7,025 nucleotides of DNA from Actinomycetes bacterium (GTDB taxonomy: Bacteria; Actinomycetota; Actinomycetes; Mycobacteriales; Mycobacteriaceae). Below, piece after piece: positions 1-6,125 of this stretch; within the stretch, counting starts at the first letter, position 1, and each line of letters opens with the position of its first letter. A program made the position numbers and the translations under genes. The notes beneath the pieces were generated by a model. It did no database searches. It was not told the origin of the DNA and worked only from the letters and a program-made list of their open reading frames with translations. Where the stretch lies: assembly GCA_023388385.1 (NCBI GenBank), contig JAEWGK010000092.1, forward strand, positions 1 through 7,025, written 5' to 3'.

Positions 1-181
1 GCCCCCGGTCCAGCGGGAGGTCGGCCAGCATCGCGCCGGTGCGCGCAACCGGCCCGGCACCTAGTCCGCGGGCGGGCAGGACGGGCAGATGGACGACGCC
101 ACCGGATTCGCCGCCGATGACGTCCGCGGCGACGGCTGGGTCGGTGCCGGGCATGTGCCCGAGGCCAGCGAAGACGGTCAT
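1..181 (-). CDS. MetE/UROD-like conserved protein, N-terminal fragment (runs off window)
   Basis: Sixty codons are visible from an ATG at 181 to the window edge, with no stop. The protein begins [14 protein letters not shown] and continues with [19 protein letters not shown] and a LADLPLD segment. From family knowledge, this opening resembles actinobacterial proteins annotated as vitamin-B12-independent methionine synthase family. Those are short MetE/uroporphyrinogen-decarboxylase-fold proteins commonly found beside mnmA and ligA. They are much shorter than true MetE, and their reaction is not established, so the methionine synthase label should not be taken as proven. The start codon overlaps the mnmA stop as ATGA (178-181), which points to co-transcription and translational coupling. 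No good Shine-Dalgarno precedes it, consistent with coupling. The zinc-binding and catalytic region would lie outside the window and cannot be judged. Confidence is high that the gene is real and moderate for the family. Confidence 0.75.
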   Translation of the reverse strand, partial: MTVFAGLGHMPGTDPAVAADVIGGESGGVVHLPVLPARGLGAGPVARTGAMLADLPLDRG

Positions 182-1362
182 GCGGTCTCTGCCGTCACGT
201 CGGCGGATGCGGCGCCCCGGAACGGCTGTGTCGCCCGAATCGTCCCGGAGCCGAGGACCACGTCGCCGGCCGGATCGCGGCGGTACAGCACGGCGGCCTG
301 GCCGGGGGCGACGCCCCGGATGGGCTCGTCGAGCAGCAGCCGGAAGGCCCCGCCGCGGCCGGTCCCCGGGTCATCCGGTCCTGCGGCGACCTCGATGCGG
401 CAGGGAGTCGCCCGCCCGTGGGCGCGAACCTGGACCTCGAGGAGCCCCGCGGCGCCGTAGGCCGCGACCTCCCCGGGCTCGGCCAGCCAGACGGCCCGGT
501 CGACGTCGAGGGTCCCGACGTCGAGGGCCGACGCCGGGCCGACCGTGACCGTCGCCGTCGCCGCGTCGATGGCGGTGACGTAGCGGGGCCGACCGTCGGC
601 GGCGGGCCGGCCGAGGCCCAGCCCCTTGCGCTGGCCGATGGTGAAGCCGTGGACGCCGCCGTGGCGCCCCAGCACCTCACCCGTCGCGCCGTCGACGATG
701 TCGCCGGGATCGGCCCCGAGGCCCGGGCGCCGCCCGATGCTGGCGCCGAGGAACGCGCGCGTGTCGCCGTCGGGGATGAAGCAGATGTCGTAGCTGTCGG
801 GCTTGGCGGCCGTCGTCAGGCCCAGCTCCCTGGCCTCGGCGCGGATGGCGGGCTTCTCCGTGGCGCCGCAGGGAAAGAGCGAGCGGCGCAGCTGCGCGCG
901 GTCGAGCACGCCGAGGACGTAGGACTGGTCCTTCGCGGCGTCGACGGAGCGGCGCAGCAGCCCGTCGTCGCCGACGACGGCGTAGTGGCCCGTGGCGACG
1001 GCGTCGAAGCCCAGCGCCACGGCGCGCTCCAGCAGCGCGGCGAACTTGATGCGCTCGTTGCAGCGCAGGCACGGGTTCGGCGTCTCGCCGCGGGCGTAGG
1101 AGTCCGTGAAGTCCTCGATGACTTCCTCGCGGAACCGCTCGCTGAAGTCCCAGACGTAGAAGGGGATGCCCAGGGCGTCGCACACGCGGCGCGCGTCGCC
1201 GGAGTCCTCCAGCGAGCAGCAGCCGCGCGAGCCCGCGCGCAGGGTCTCCGGGTCGCGGGACAGGGCCAGGTGGACGCCGACGACGTCGTGGCCGGCCGCG
1301 ATGGCGCGCGCCGCCGCGACGGAGGAGTCCACTCCCCCGCTCATCGCCGCCAGCACGCGCAT
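178..1362 (-). CDS. mnmA: MnmA, tRNA-specific 2-thiouridylase
   Basis: This cytoplasmic enzyme adenylates U34 of tRNA-Glu, tRNA-Gln and tRNA-Lys and replaces its 2-oxygen with sulfur supplied as a persulfide. The 394-residue product shows the N-type PP-loop SGGVDSS (8-14) for ATP and the first catalytic Cys in [12 protein letters not shown] (C101). GHYA lies at 125-128, the second catalytic Cys in DICFIPDG (C194), and the [13 protein letters not shown] linker near 239-251. A beta-barrel-type C-terminal domain follows. The CCSLED segment (48-53) matches my memory of actinobacterial MnmA. The ATG at 1362 was chosen because [14 protein letters not shown] matches the usual family N-terminus and a strong Shine-Dalgarno sits 6 nt upstream. 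A GTG at 1446 that overlaps the upstream stop would add 28 basic, low-complexity residues. The cysteine desulfurase gene lies 80 bp upstream and probably provides the sulfur. The gene ends in an ATGA overlap with the next one. Confidence 0.96.
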   Translation of the reverse strand: MRVLAAMSGGVDSSVAAARAIAAGHDVVGVHLALSRDPETLRAGSRGCCSLEDSGDARRVCDALGIPFYVWDFSERFREEVIEDFTDSYARGETPNPCLRCNERIKFAALLERAVALGFDAVATGHYAVVGDDGLLRRSVDAAKDQSYVLGVLDRAQLRRSLFPCGATEKPAIRAEARELGLTTAAKPDSYDICFIPDGDTRAFLGASIGRRPGLGADPGDIVDGATGEVLGRHGGVHGFTIGQRKGLGLGRPAADGRPRYVTAIDAATATVTVGPASALDVGTLDVDRAVWLAEPGEVAAYGAAGLLEVQVRAHGRATPCRIEVAAGPDDPGTGRGGAFRLLLDEPIRGVAPGQAAVLYRRDPAGDVVLGSGTIRATQPFRGAASADVTAETA

Positions 1363-1368
1363 CCGCTT

Positions 1369-1379
1369 CCCCTTTCCTC
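1369..1379 (-). promoter_or_regulatory. Ribosome binding site that decides the mnmA start
   Basis: On the minus strand, GAGGAAAGGGG ends 6 nt before the ATG at 1362. This purine-rich site supports the internal ATG over the GTG at 1446. It also means mnmA can be translated without relying on ribosomes arriving from the upstream gene. Confidence 0.7.
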
Positions 1380-1442
1380 GTCGCCGGCCCGCCGGGACCG
1401 CCGTCTCGTGCGCCGCGGCCTGCGGGGCCACGGGCGCCGTCG

Positions 1443-2585
1443 TCACGCCATGCCCGCCGCGCGGGCACGGGCGACGGTATCACCCCAGGCGCCGAGCACG
1501 GCGTCCACGTCGGCCTCCGTCGTCGTGTGGCCGAGCGTGAAGCGCAGCGCTCCGCGGGCGAGCGGCTCGGCGACGCCCATCGCCAGCAGGACGTGCGACG
1601 GCCGGTTGACGCCCGCGGAGCAGGCCGAGCCCGTCGAGCATTCGATGCCGGCGTTGTCCAGCAGCATGATGAGGCTGTCGCCCTCCGCGCCCGGGACGCT
1701 GACGTGCAGGTGCCCTGGCAGCGACGGTTCGGTGGTGTGCACGACCAGGTCCGGGGTGAGCGCGGCCAGGCCGTCCCGCAGCCGGTCGCGGAGGACCCGC
1801 AGGCGGGCGTCCTCCGCCTCGTGCGTTGCGACGGCCTCCGTCAGCGCCGCCGCCATGCCCGCGGCGGCGGCGACGTCCGGGGTGCCGGAGCGCAGTCCGC
1901 GCTCCTGCCCGCCGCCGTGGACGTGGGGCACGGGGGCGGCGTCCCGCCGCACGAGCAGCGCGCCGATGCCGCGCGGGCCGCCGAACTTGTGGGCCGACAC
2001 GGCCAGCGTCGCCGCGCCGAGGGCGTGGAAGTCGATGGGCAGGTGCCCGGCGGCCTGGACGGCGTCGATGTGCAGCGGCACCCTGGCGGCGCGGCAGGCG
2101 GCGGCGACGGCGTCGATCGGCTGGACAGCACCCGTCTCGTTGTTCGCCATCATGCAGGCGACCAGGGCGGTGTCCCGTCGGTCGAGCTCCGGCAGCCGAT
2201 CCACGTCGATGCGGCCGTCGGCGCCGACGGGGGCCTCGGCGATCTCCGCCCAGTGCTCCTTCTCCAGGTGGCGGGCGATCTTCCGCACCGCGTCGTGCTC
2301 GATGGCCGGCAGGACGATGGTCGATCCCGACCGCGCCAGGTACAGCCCCTGGACCGCGAGGTTGTCGGCCTCCGTGCCGCCGGACGTGAACACCACCTCG
2401 ACGGGATCGGCGCCGAGGAGGCCTGCGACGGTCTCCCGGGACTCCTCCAGGATGCGGCGCGCCGCCCGGCCCGAGGCGTACTGGCCGTTCGGGTTCCCGG
2501 CGCCGAGGGCGGCGACGACCGCGTCGCGGGCGCAGTCGCGCAGCGGCGACGTCGCGGCGTGGTCGAGGTAGTGGCGCCCGGTCAT
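1443..2585 (-). CDS. iscS: Cysteine desulfurase, NifS/IscS family (class V aminotransferase fold)
   Basis: This PLP enzyme converts L-cysteine to L-alanine and leaves a persulfide on its active-site cysteine. The 380-residue product starts [10 protein letters not shown] and has TSGGTEADN (68-75), the cofactor-region His in AIEHDA (H98) and MANNETG (146-152). [10 protein letters not shown] (172-181) holds the PLP-contacting Asp174 and Gln177. The Schiff-base Lys is K200 in SAHKFGG, followed by [12 protein letters not shown] (224-235). The nucleophile is C322 in STGSACSAG, and the C-terminus has a LRFTLG segment. It is a little shorter than E. coli IscS and has no obvious C-terminal IscU-docking extension. 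It could therefore be either a general IscS-like enzyme or one dedicated to mnmA, as Bacillus YrvO is. I infer the second from the adjacency. No iscU, sufU or iscA lies nearby. The ATG has only a weak Shine-Dalgarno (GGTGG), and the gene may be leaderless. The symbol denotes the family. Confidence 0.95.
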   Translation of the reverse strand: MTGRHYLDHAATSPLRDCARDAVVAALGAGNPNGQYASGRAARRILEESRETVAGLLGADPVEVVFTSGGTEADNLAVQGLYLARSGSTIVLPAIEHDAVRKIARHLEKEHWAEIAEAPVGADGRIDVDRLPELDRRDTALVACMMANNETGAVQPIDAVAAACRAARVPLHIDAVQAAGHLPIDFHALGAATLAVSAHKFGGPRGIGALLVRRDAAPVPHVHGGGQERGLRSGTPDVAAAAGMAAALTEAVATHEAEDARLRVLRDRLRDGLAALTPDLVVHTTEPSLPGHLHVSVPGAEGDSLIMLLDNAGIECSTGSACSAGVNRPSHVLLAMGVAEPLARGALRFTLGHTTTEADVDAVLGAWGDTVARARAAGMA

Positions 2586-2591
2586 GGAACC

Positions 2592-2597
2592 ACCGTA
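2592..2597 (-). promoter_or_regulatory. Candidate -10 element for a leaderless cysteine desulfurase transcript
   Basis: On the minus strand TACGGT fits the actinobacterial -10 pattern TANNNT and ends 6 nt before the ATG at 2585. That is the spacing expected when transcription starts at the A of the start codon. No clear -35 is visible. Only a TGAC core (CTGACC) lies about 15 bp upstream. The poor Shine-Dalgarno of the gene fits a leaderless message, but the motif is short and could be chance. Confidence 0.3.
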
Positions 2598-2676
2598 GTA
2601 CGGGCCGGGTCAGGTCAGCCGCCGGCCCAGCGGCTCCTCTCCACACCGGATGGCGTTCCACCGGGTGCGCGCTTGG

Positions 2677-2698
2677 ATGGTATTGGCGGAGATACCAT
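2677..2698. repeat. Inverted repeat ATGGTAT-N8-ATACCAT, possible operator
   Basis: Two perfect 7-bp arms (2677-2683 and 2692-2698) flank an 8-bp spacer in the etfA to cysteine desulfurase intergenic region. The arms are AT-rich in very GC-rich surroundings and span 22 bp, a common size for a dimeric repressor site. On the minus strand the distal arm overlaps TATGGT (2699-2694), a possible -10 that would give a leader of about 100 nt for the desulfurase gene. A bound regulator would block it. As RNA the arms would make only a weak stem, so a DNA site is more likely than a terminator. The regulator is unknown. Confidence 0.4.
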
Positions 2699-2729
2699 AA
2701 ATCGCCAGTGTCACCAGCGGAAACGGCGT

Positions 2730-2765
2730 CGGCCCCGCCGCGGCCGTGGGGCCAGGGCGGGGCCG
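2730..2765 (-). terminator. Strong hairpin after etfA, probable end of the etfBA transcript
   Basis: A perfect 10-bp stem pairs CGGCCCCGCC (2730-2739) with GGCGGGGCCG (2756-2765). Inside it a further 4-bp stem (2742-2745 with 2750-2753) closes a GTGG/CCAC tetraloop. It begins 38 nt after the etfA stop. Only a short T run (GTTT) follows on the minus strand, so it is not a textbook intrinsic terminator, though GC-rich actinobacteria often lack long T tracts. Confidence 0.6.
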
Positions 2766-2803
2766 TCACCCGCGCATCCGATGGTGCGCAGGGGAGCCGG
2801 AGG

Positions 2804-3751
2804 CTACTTCTTGATCTCCTCGGTGAGCTTCGGCGCGACGTCGAAGAGGTCGCCGACGATGCCGAGGTCGGAGATCTCGAACATCGGGGCCTCCTCGTCC
2901 TTGTTGACGCAGACGATCATCTTGGAGGTCTGCATGCCGGCCTTGTGCTGGATGGCGCCGGAGATGCCGAGGGCCACGTACAGATCCGGGGAGACCGTCT
3001 TACCGGTCTGGCCGACCTGGAACTGGCCCGGGTAGTAGCCCGAGTCGACGGCCGCGCGGGAGGCGCCGACGGCGGCGCCGAGGGCGTCGGCCAGCGGCTC
3101 GATGACCTTCTCGAAGTTCTCGGCGGAGGCGACGCCACGGCCGCCGGAGACGACGATCTTCGCCTCGACCAGGTCCGGGCGGTCGCCGCCCTCGGCCGGG
3201 GTGAAGGAGACGATCTCGACCGGGGAGTCGCCGGCGCCCGGGTACTCGACCGCGGAGACGGCGGCGTCGCCGGCCTGCTCGGTCGGCTCCACGGAGCCGG
3301 GGCGCAGGGCGTAGACCGGGGAGGCGCCGAAGCCCTCGCCGTCGACCAGGAAGTCGCCGCCGAAGATGGCGTAGCGGACGGAACGGTCCTCCTTGATCTC
3401 GACGACGTCGGAGAGGATGCCGGAGCCGGTCATGGCGCCGACGCGGCCGGCGATCTCCTTGCCCTCGGCGGTGGCGGAGACGAGCACCGGAACCTGGTAC
3501 TCGGAGGCCAGCGCGATGAGGGTGTTCGCCTGCGGGGTGATGAGGTACTGGTCCGCGTCGTCGGCCTCGGCGGCCAGGACGGAGCCGGCGCCGTACTCGC
3601 CCAGCTTCGGGGCCAGCTGCTCGGCGGTACCCGGCTTGCCGACCACGACGGCGGCCGGGGTGCCGAAGACGCGCGCGGCGGTCAGCAGCTCGAGGGTGTT
3701 GTTCTTCAGCTCGCCGTCGACGTGATCGACGAGAACGAGGACGTCAGTCAT
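2804..3751 (-). CDS. etfA: Electron transfer flavoprotein alpha subunit (EtfA/FixB)
   Basis: This is the alpha subunit of the soluble heterodimeric ETF, which accepts electrons from flavin dehydrogenases and hands them to an ETF:quinone oxidoreductase. At 315 residues it has the usual family length. The N-terminal half (1 to about 190) is the ETF alpha/beta fold, starting [13 protein letters not shown]. The C-terminal half is the FAD domain. It has VSGGRG (201-206), the SR pair at 231-232, VGQTGKTV (246-253), [13 protein letters not shown] (261-273) and a conserved tail [20 protein letters not shown]. These are the residues that cradle FAD in known ETFs. The ATG is preceded by AGGAG with a 9-nt gap. 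The gene follows etfB by 50 bp and ends before a strong hairpin, so the two form one operon. Codons are strongly restricted to preferred C- or G-ending forms, suggesting high expression. The partner oxidoreductase is not in the window. Confidence 0.97.
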   Translation of the reverse strand: MTDVLVLVDHVDGELKNNTLELLTAARVFGTPAAVVVGKPGTAEQLAPKLGEYGAGSVLAAEADDADQYLITPQANTLIALASEYQVPVLVSATAEGKEIAGRVGAMTGSGILSDVVEIKEDRSVRYAIFGGDFLVDGEGFGASPVYALRPGSVEPTEQAGDAAVSAVEYPGAGDSPVEIVSFTPAEGGDRPDLVEAKIVVSGGRGVASAENFEKVIEPLADALGAAVGASRAAVDSGYYPGQFQVGQTGKTVSPDLYVALGISGAIQHKAGMQTSKMIVCVNKDEEAPMFEISDLGIVGDLFDVAPKLTEEIKK

Positions 3752-3801
3752 GTGAATTATCTCCTGGTATCCGTGTTCGGTGTTCTGTCTTCGCGTCAGG
3801 C

Positions 3802-4587
3802 TCAGATGAACTTGTTGGTCTTGAGGAACTCGGCGACCTTCAGGTAGCCCTCGCCCTCGTCGACGACCTTCTCGCCGGCGGACTTCTCCGGCTTGGCCTC
3901 GAAGGAGGTGACGTTGGTGGCGGCGTTGGCCAGGCCAACGGTCTCCGGCTCGACGCCGATGTCGGCCAGGGTCAGCTTGTTCAGCGGCTTCTTCTTCGCG
4001 GCCATGATGCCCTTGAAGTTGGCGAAGCGCGGCTCGTTGGCTTTCTCCGTGACGGAGACGACGGCCGGGAGGGAGGCCTTCAGCTGGTAGATGCCGTCCT
4101 CGGTCTCGCGCTCACCGGAGATGGAGGAGCCGTCGGTCTCGACGGAGCGCATGTGGGTCAGGACCGGCCAGCCCTTGTAGACGCCGACGATGGCCGGGAC
4201 CGCGCCCGTGCCGGAGTCGGTGGAGGCGTTGCCGGTGACGACCAGGGAGACGTCCTCGAGGGTCTCGAGGAGCGTGGACAGCGCGTAGCCGGTCGCGATG
4301 GCGTCGGAGCCCGCGAAGGCCTCGTCGGAGAGCAGCACGGCGTCGTCGGCGCCCATGGACAGGGCCTTGCGCAGGGCCTCCTCGGCGCGGTCCGGGCCGA
4401 TGGTGGCGACGGTGACCTTGCCGCCCAGGGTGTCCTTCAGCTGGAGCGCGGCCTCGACGGCGTTCTCGTTGATCTCGTCCAGCACCGCGTCGGCGGAGTC
4501 TCGGTCGAGGGTGTGGTCGTCGTCCGTGAGCTTGCGCTCGGACCAGGTGTCGGGGACCTGCTTGACCAGAACAACGATGTTCGGCAT
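3802..4587 (-). CDS. etfB: Electron transfer flavoprotein beta subunit (EtfB/FixA)
   Basis: This is the beta subunit of ETF, which holds the structural AMP (or, in bifurcating types, a second FAD) and the docking surface for dehydrogenases. The 261-residue product opens MPNIVVLVKQVPDTW and has DEINENAVEAALQL (38-51) and a GPDRAEEALRKALSMGAD helix (64-81). The nucleotide loop VTGNASTDSGTGAVP lies at 118-131. The ETF-beta signature runs from about 163 to 200 and includes LPAVVSVTEKANEPR and the GIMAAKKK tail. The ATG at 4587 gives the standard N-terminus and has AAGGA 10 nt upstream. A GTG at 4605 would add six residues but would swallow that ribosome binding site. It is the first gene of the etfBA operon, with a candidate promoter and palindrome upstream. 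Gene order and length match aerobic group ETFs. Nothing visible suggests electron bifurcation, although sequence alone does not exclude it. Confidence 0.97.
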   Translation of the reverse strand: MPNIVVLVKQVPDTWSERKLTDDDHTLDRDSADAVLDEINENAVEAALQLKDTLGGKVTVATIGPDRAEEALRKALSMGADDAVLLSDEAFAGSDAIATGYALSTLLETLEDVSLVVTGNASTDSGTGAVPAIVGVYKGWPVLTHMRSVETDGSSISGERETEDGIYQLKASLPAVVSVTEKANEPRFANFKGIMAAKKKPLNKLTLADIGVEPETVGLANAATNVTSFEAKPEKSAGEKVVDEGEGYLKVAEFLKTNKFI

Positions 4588-4597
4588 GTGTGTGTCG

Positions 4598-4602
4598 TCC
4601 TT
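4598..4602 (-). promoter_or_regulatory. etfB ribosome binding site
   Basis: AAGGA on the minus strand lies 10 nt upstream of the ATG at 4587. Its position argues against the GTG at 4605 as the start, because it would then lie within the coding sequence. Confidence 0.6.
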
Positions 4603-4622
4603 CACTGTCGGTTGCGTTCACG

Positions 4623-4644
4623 GGGCCGCGGCACACCGCGGCCC
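4623..4644 (-). other. Strong GC hairpin in the etfB 5' leader
   Basis: Perfect 9-bp arms GGGCCGCGG and CCGCGGCCC enclose a 4-nt loop (4632-4635). The structure ends 35 nt before the etfB ATG and would lie inside the transcript if it starts near 4652. No T run follows on either strand, so it does not look like a simple intrinsic terminator. It could stabilise the 5' end, act in attenuation, or be the binding site of a protein on DNA. Confidence 0.55.
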
Positions 4645-4658
4645 GTCTGTTGAGGTCG

Positions 4659-4664
4659 AACTTA
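4659..4664 (-). promoter_or_regulatory. Candidate -10 element of the etfBA promoter
   Basis: TAAGTT on the minus strand fits TANNNT and lies at the edge of the AT-rich island. It predicts a transcription start near 4652 and a leader of about 65 nt. The -35 at 16-18 bp spacing (around 4681-4688) is poor, which would suit a promoter that is activator-dependent or regulated. That region coincides with the palindrome at 4683-4692. Confidence 0.4.
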
Positions 4665-4705
4665 ACAAAGCACCGCCCGTTAATCACGTGATCCAGATAA
4701 CAAAG
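4663..4705 (-). repeat. Direct repeat pair CTTTGTTA upstream of etfB
   Basis: The 8-mer CTTTGTTA (minus strand) occurs at 4705-4698 and again at 4670-4663, a 35-bp period that puts the copies on nearly similar faces of the helix. The upstream copy is also the left part of a small inverted repeat ATAAC-N6-GTTAT (4697-4701 and 4708-4712). The downstream copy abuts the candidate -10. AT-rich 8-mers repeated in such GC-rich DNA are notable, but eight bases is little. Confidence 0.35.
4683..4692. promoter_or_regulatory. Perfect palindrome ATCACGTGAT, candidate operator of etfBA
   Basis: This 10-bp perfect palindrome with a CACGTG core is centred about 36 bp upstream of the inferred transcription start, on the -35 region. 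A protein bound here would block RNA polymerase. It lacks the TGTGA-N6-TCACA layout of a GlxR/CRP site. The binding protein is unknown. A TetR-type regulator of fatty acid metabolism is one possibility by role alone. Confidence 0.4.
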
Positions 4706-4854
4706 TCGTTATTTTTTCGGCCCCGTCTCACATGGCGGGGCAGGTGCGTGACGACGTCCGTCGCCCGCGGTGCGCCACGCTTCCACCGTTACTGCTGGGG
4801 CGATGGACCGCGGGCGCCGTTCCGCGATACGGCGGCCGGACGGCGTGCCCGTTC

Positions 4855-4873
4855 CGCCACGCGCGCGGTGGCG
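4855..4873 (-). terminator. Possible terminator hairpin after the methyltransferase gene
   Basis: CGCCAC (4855-4860) pairs with GTGGCG (4868-4873) around a 7-nt GC loop, beginning about 49 nt past the stop codon at 4923. There is no T tract, so this is only a weak candidate for the end of the Nudix-methyltransferase transcript. Confidence 0.22.
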
Positions 4874-4922
4874 CGGGCCTTCCCCACCCCCGGAATCGGT
4901 GAGCCCGCGGCACTCGCGCCGG

Positions 4923-6125
4923 TCAGGCGGCGGGTTCGCGGGGCCCGCAGATGAACGCCGTGCCGCGATCGCCGATGCGCGTGACGACGACGGCCAGCGG
5001 CCGGCGCCCCCTGAGCCGCCACGACTTCCGCAGCCGGTCGGGGTCCGCGTCGACGCCGCGGACGAGGATCTCCGCCGACCCGCAGTCCCGGGCCGCCAGG
5101 GCCGCGCGGACCTTCTTCAGCGGCACCTCCTCCAGCACGGGGAAGCCGGTGGCGCCCGGCGGGACGGCGTCGCCGGTCAGGTGCGCGATGCGCTCATCGA
5201 GCTGGCGCAGCCCGTGGCGGGCTGCCCAGTGGCGGACCAGCCCGGCGCGGACGACACCCCCGTCGGGGTCGACGATGTAGGCCGCCGCGTCGCCGACGCC
5301 GCAGTCGTCGTCCATGGAGTCGTCGACGAACTCCGGCTCCTGCCGCGCTCCGCCGAGCAGGGCCGCCGACCGGGTGACGCCGGGGCGCGACAGCCCGGGC
5401 GAGTAGAGGCACGCCTCCTTGACTCCCCCGGCGACGGAGGCGACGCACACCTCCCCCTCCCATCCGGAGAAGTCGAGGCCCGGCGCGCACTTCACCGCGA
5501 TGTCCCGGCCGGCGTACGCGTCCAGCAGGTTCGGCAGCGGCGGGACGAGGTCCTCCGGGCGGGCGATGCGCCGTCCCCCGGCGCGGCGGGCGGGGTCGGC
5601 GACGATGATCGCGTCCCGGCTCACCGGTGCCAGCGCGTCGGCGACGGCCACCAGCGCCCCCGGCGCGGCGGTCGCGAGGTTGCGCCGCGCCATCGCGACC
5701 CGGGCGGGGTCGAGGTCGCTCGCCAGCAGCGGCGGCGTCCCCGCCTCGGCGACGTGCGCGACCGCGGCGATCTCCGTGCCGACGGAGCACGTGACGTCGT
5801 GGACCGCGCGGCCCGGCGCGAGCTCCGCCAGCCGGCGGGCGCGCAGCTCCGCTACAGCCCACGGGGTGGCCTGCTGGGCGGCGTCCGAGTCGAGCAGCCA
5901 CGCGCCGGAGCCACGGAGGAGGCGCTCCGGCAGCTTGCCGGCGGCGGAGCGGCGCGCGGTGGCGTCCTCCGCGGCGGCGCGCGCCAGGTCCGGGTCGCCG
6001 GCGGCGCCCCGCAGCACGCCGAGGTCGGCGAGCATGCTCGCCTTCGTCAGCGCGAGCCCGTCGGCGGCCTCCCGCAGATCGGGCCGGTCGGCCAGCGCGC
6101 GGACGTCGGTGCGGGTGAGGCTCAT
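4923..6125 (-). CDS. THUMP-like-domain class I SAM-dependent methyltransferase, substrate unknown
   Basis: The 400-residue product has an alpha-helical N-terminal region (1 to about 105, with LLDSDAAQQATPW at 77-89) and then a Rossmann methyltransferase core. Motif I is the atypical VHDVTCSVGTE (108-118). The acidic strand end is SDLDPARVAMARRN (136-149), and a motif IV-like VADPARR lies at 175-181. A C-terminal ferredoxin-like domain (about 343-395), starting near AEILVRGVDADPD and ending TRIGDRGTAFICG, matches what I recall of the THUMP-like domain in PG_1098-type proteins. True THUMP domains bind RNA, so an RNA substrate is plausible but unproven. The ATG at 6125 overlaps the Nudix stop as ATGA and has GAGGGG 5 nt upstream. 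A longer reading frame to 6290 would add only arginine-rich shadow sequence of the Nudix gene. A small-molecule substrate remains possible. Confidence 0.88.
   Translation of the reverse strand: MSLTRTDVRALADRPDLREAADGLALTKASMLADLGVLRGAAGDPDLARAAAEDATARRSAAGKLPERLLRGSGAWLLDSDAAQQATPWAVAELRARRLAELAPGRAVHDVTCSVGTEIAAVAHVAEAGTPPLLASDLDPARVAMARRNLATAAPGALVAVADALAPVSRDAIIVADPARRAGGRRIARPEDLVPPLPNLLDAYAGRDIAVKCAPGLDFSGWEGEVCVASVAGGVKEACLYSPGLSRPGVTRSAALLGGARQEPEFVDDSMDDDCGVGDAAAYIVDPDGGVVRAGLVRHWAARHGLRQLDERIAHLTGDAVPPGATGFPVLEEVPLKKVRAALAARDCGSAEILVRGVDADPDRLRKSWRLRGRRPLAVVVTRIGDRGTAFICGPREPAA

Larger units (their letters stand above)
4588..4922. other. Intergenic regulatory region between the methyltransferase gene and etfB
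   Basis: These 335 bases hold no convincing gene. From 4588 to about 4650 lies the etfB leader with its ribosome binding site and a GC hairpin. From about 4659 to 4718 lies an AT-rich island with a candidate -10, a perfect palindrome, a direct repeat pair and a small inverted repeat. From 4742 to 4922 the DNA is GC-rich again and contains short hairpins, such as CGCCGT (4815-4820) with ACGGCG (4829-4834) and CGCCAC (4855-4860) with GTGGCG (4868-4873). These may help end the upstream transcript. ORFs crossing the region lack family matches and ribosome binding sites. Confidence 0.7.

Noticed and set aside
418..2571. A 717-codon open frame on the plus strand
   Set aside because: It lies antisense to mnmA and the cysteine desulfurase gene, both clear by motif. 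Its translation is low-complexity Ala/Arg/Gly/Val/Asp with no family features. Long open antisense frames are expected in DNA this GC-rich.
2617..2635. AGCCGC-N7-GCGGCT hairpin and the tandem GGTCA at 2608-2617
   Set aside because: Six-bp GC stems and 5-bp repeats are common by chance at this composition, and neither sits in a telling position with certainty.
2708..3847. A plus-strand frame antisense to etfA
   Set aside because: Its Gly/Asp/Val/Leu-rich repetitive translation is the shadow of etfA codon bias, and the etfA reading has full family motifs.
4683..4692. Palindrome considered as a GlxR/CRP-type site
   Set aside because: It has no TGTGA-N6-TCACA half-site spacing, since the two halves are directly joined.
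4720..4741. GCCCCG (4720-4725) with CGGGGC (4736-4741) beside a T6 run, considered as an intrinsic terminator
   Set aside because: On the minus strand the stem is followed by an A run, and on the plus strand the T run comes before the stem. Neither direction gives a hairpin followed by T residues, and no plus-strand gene ends here.
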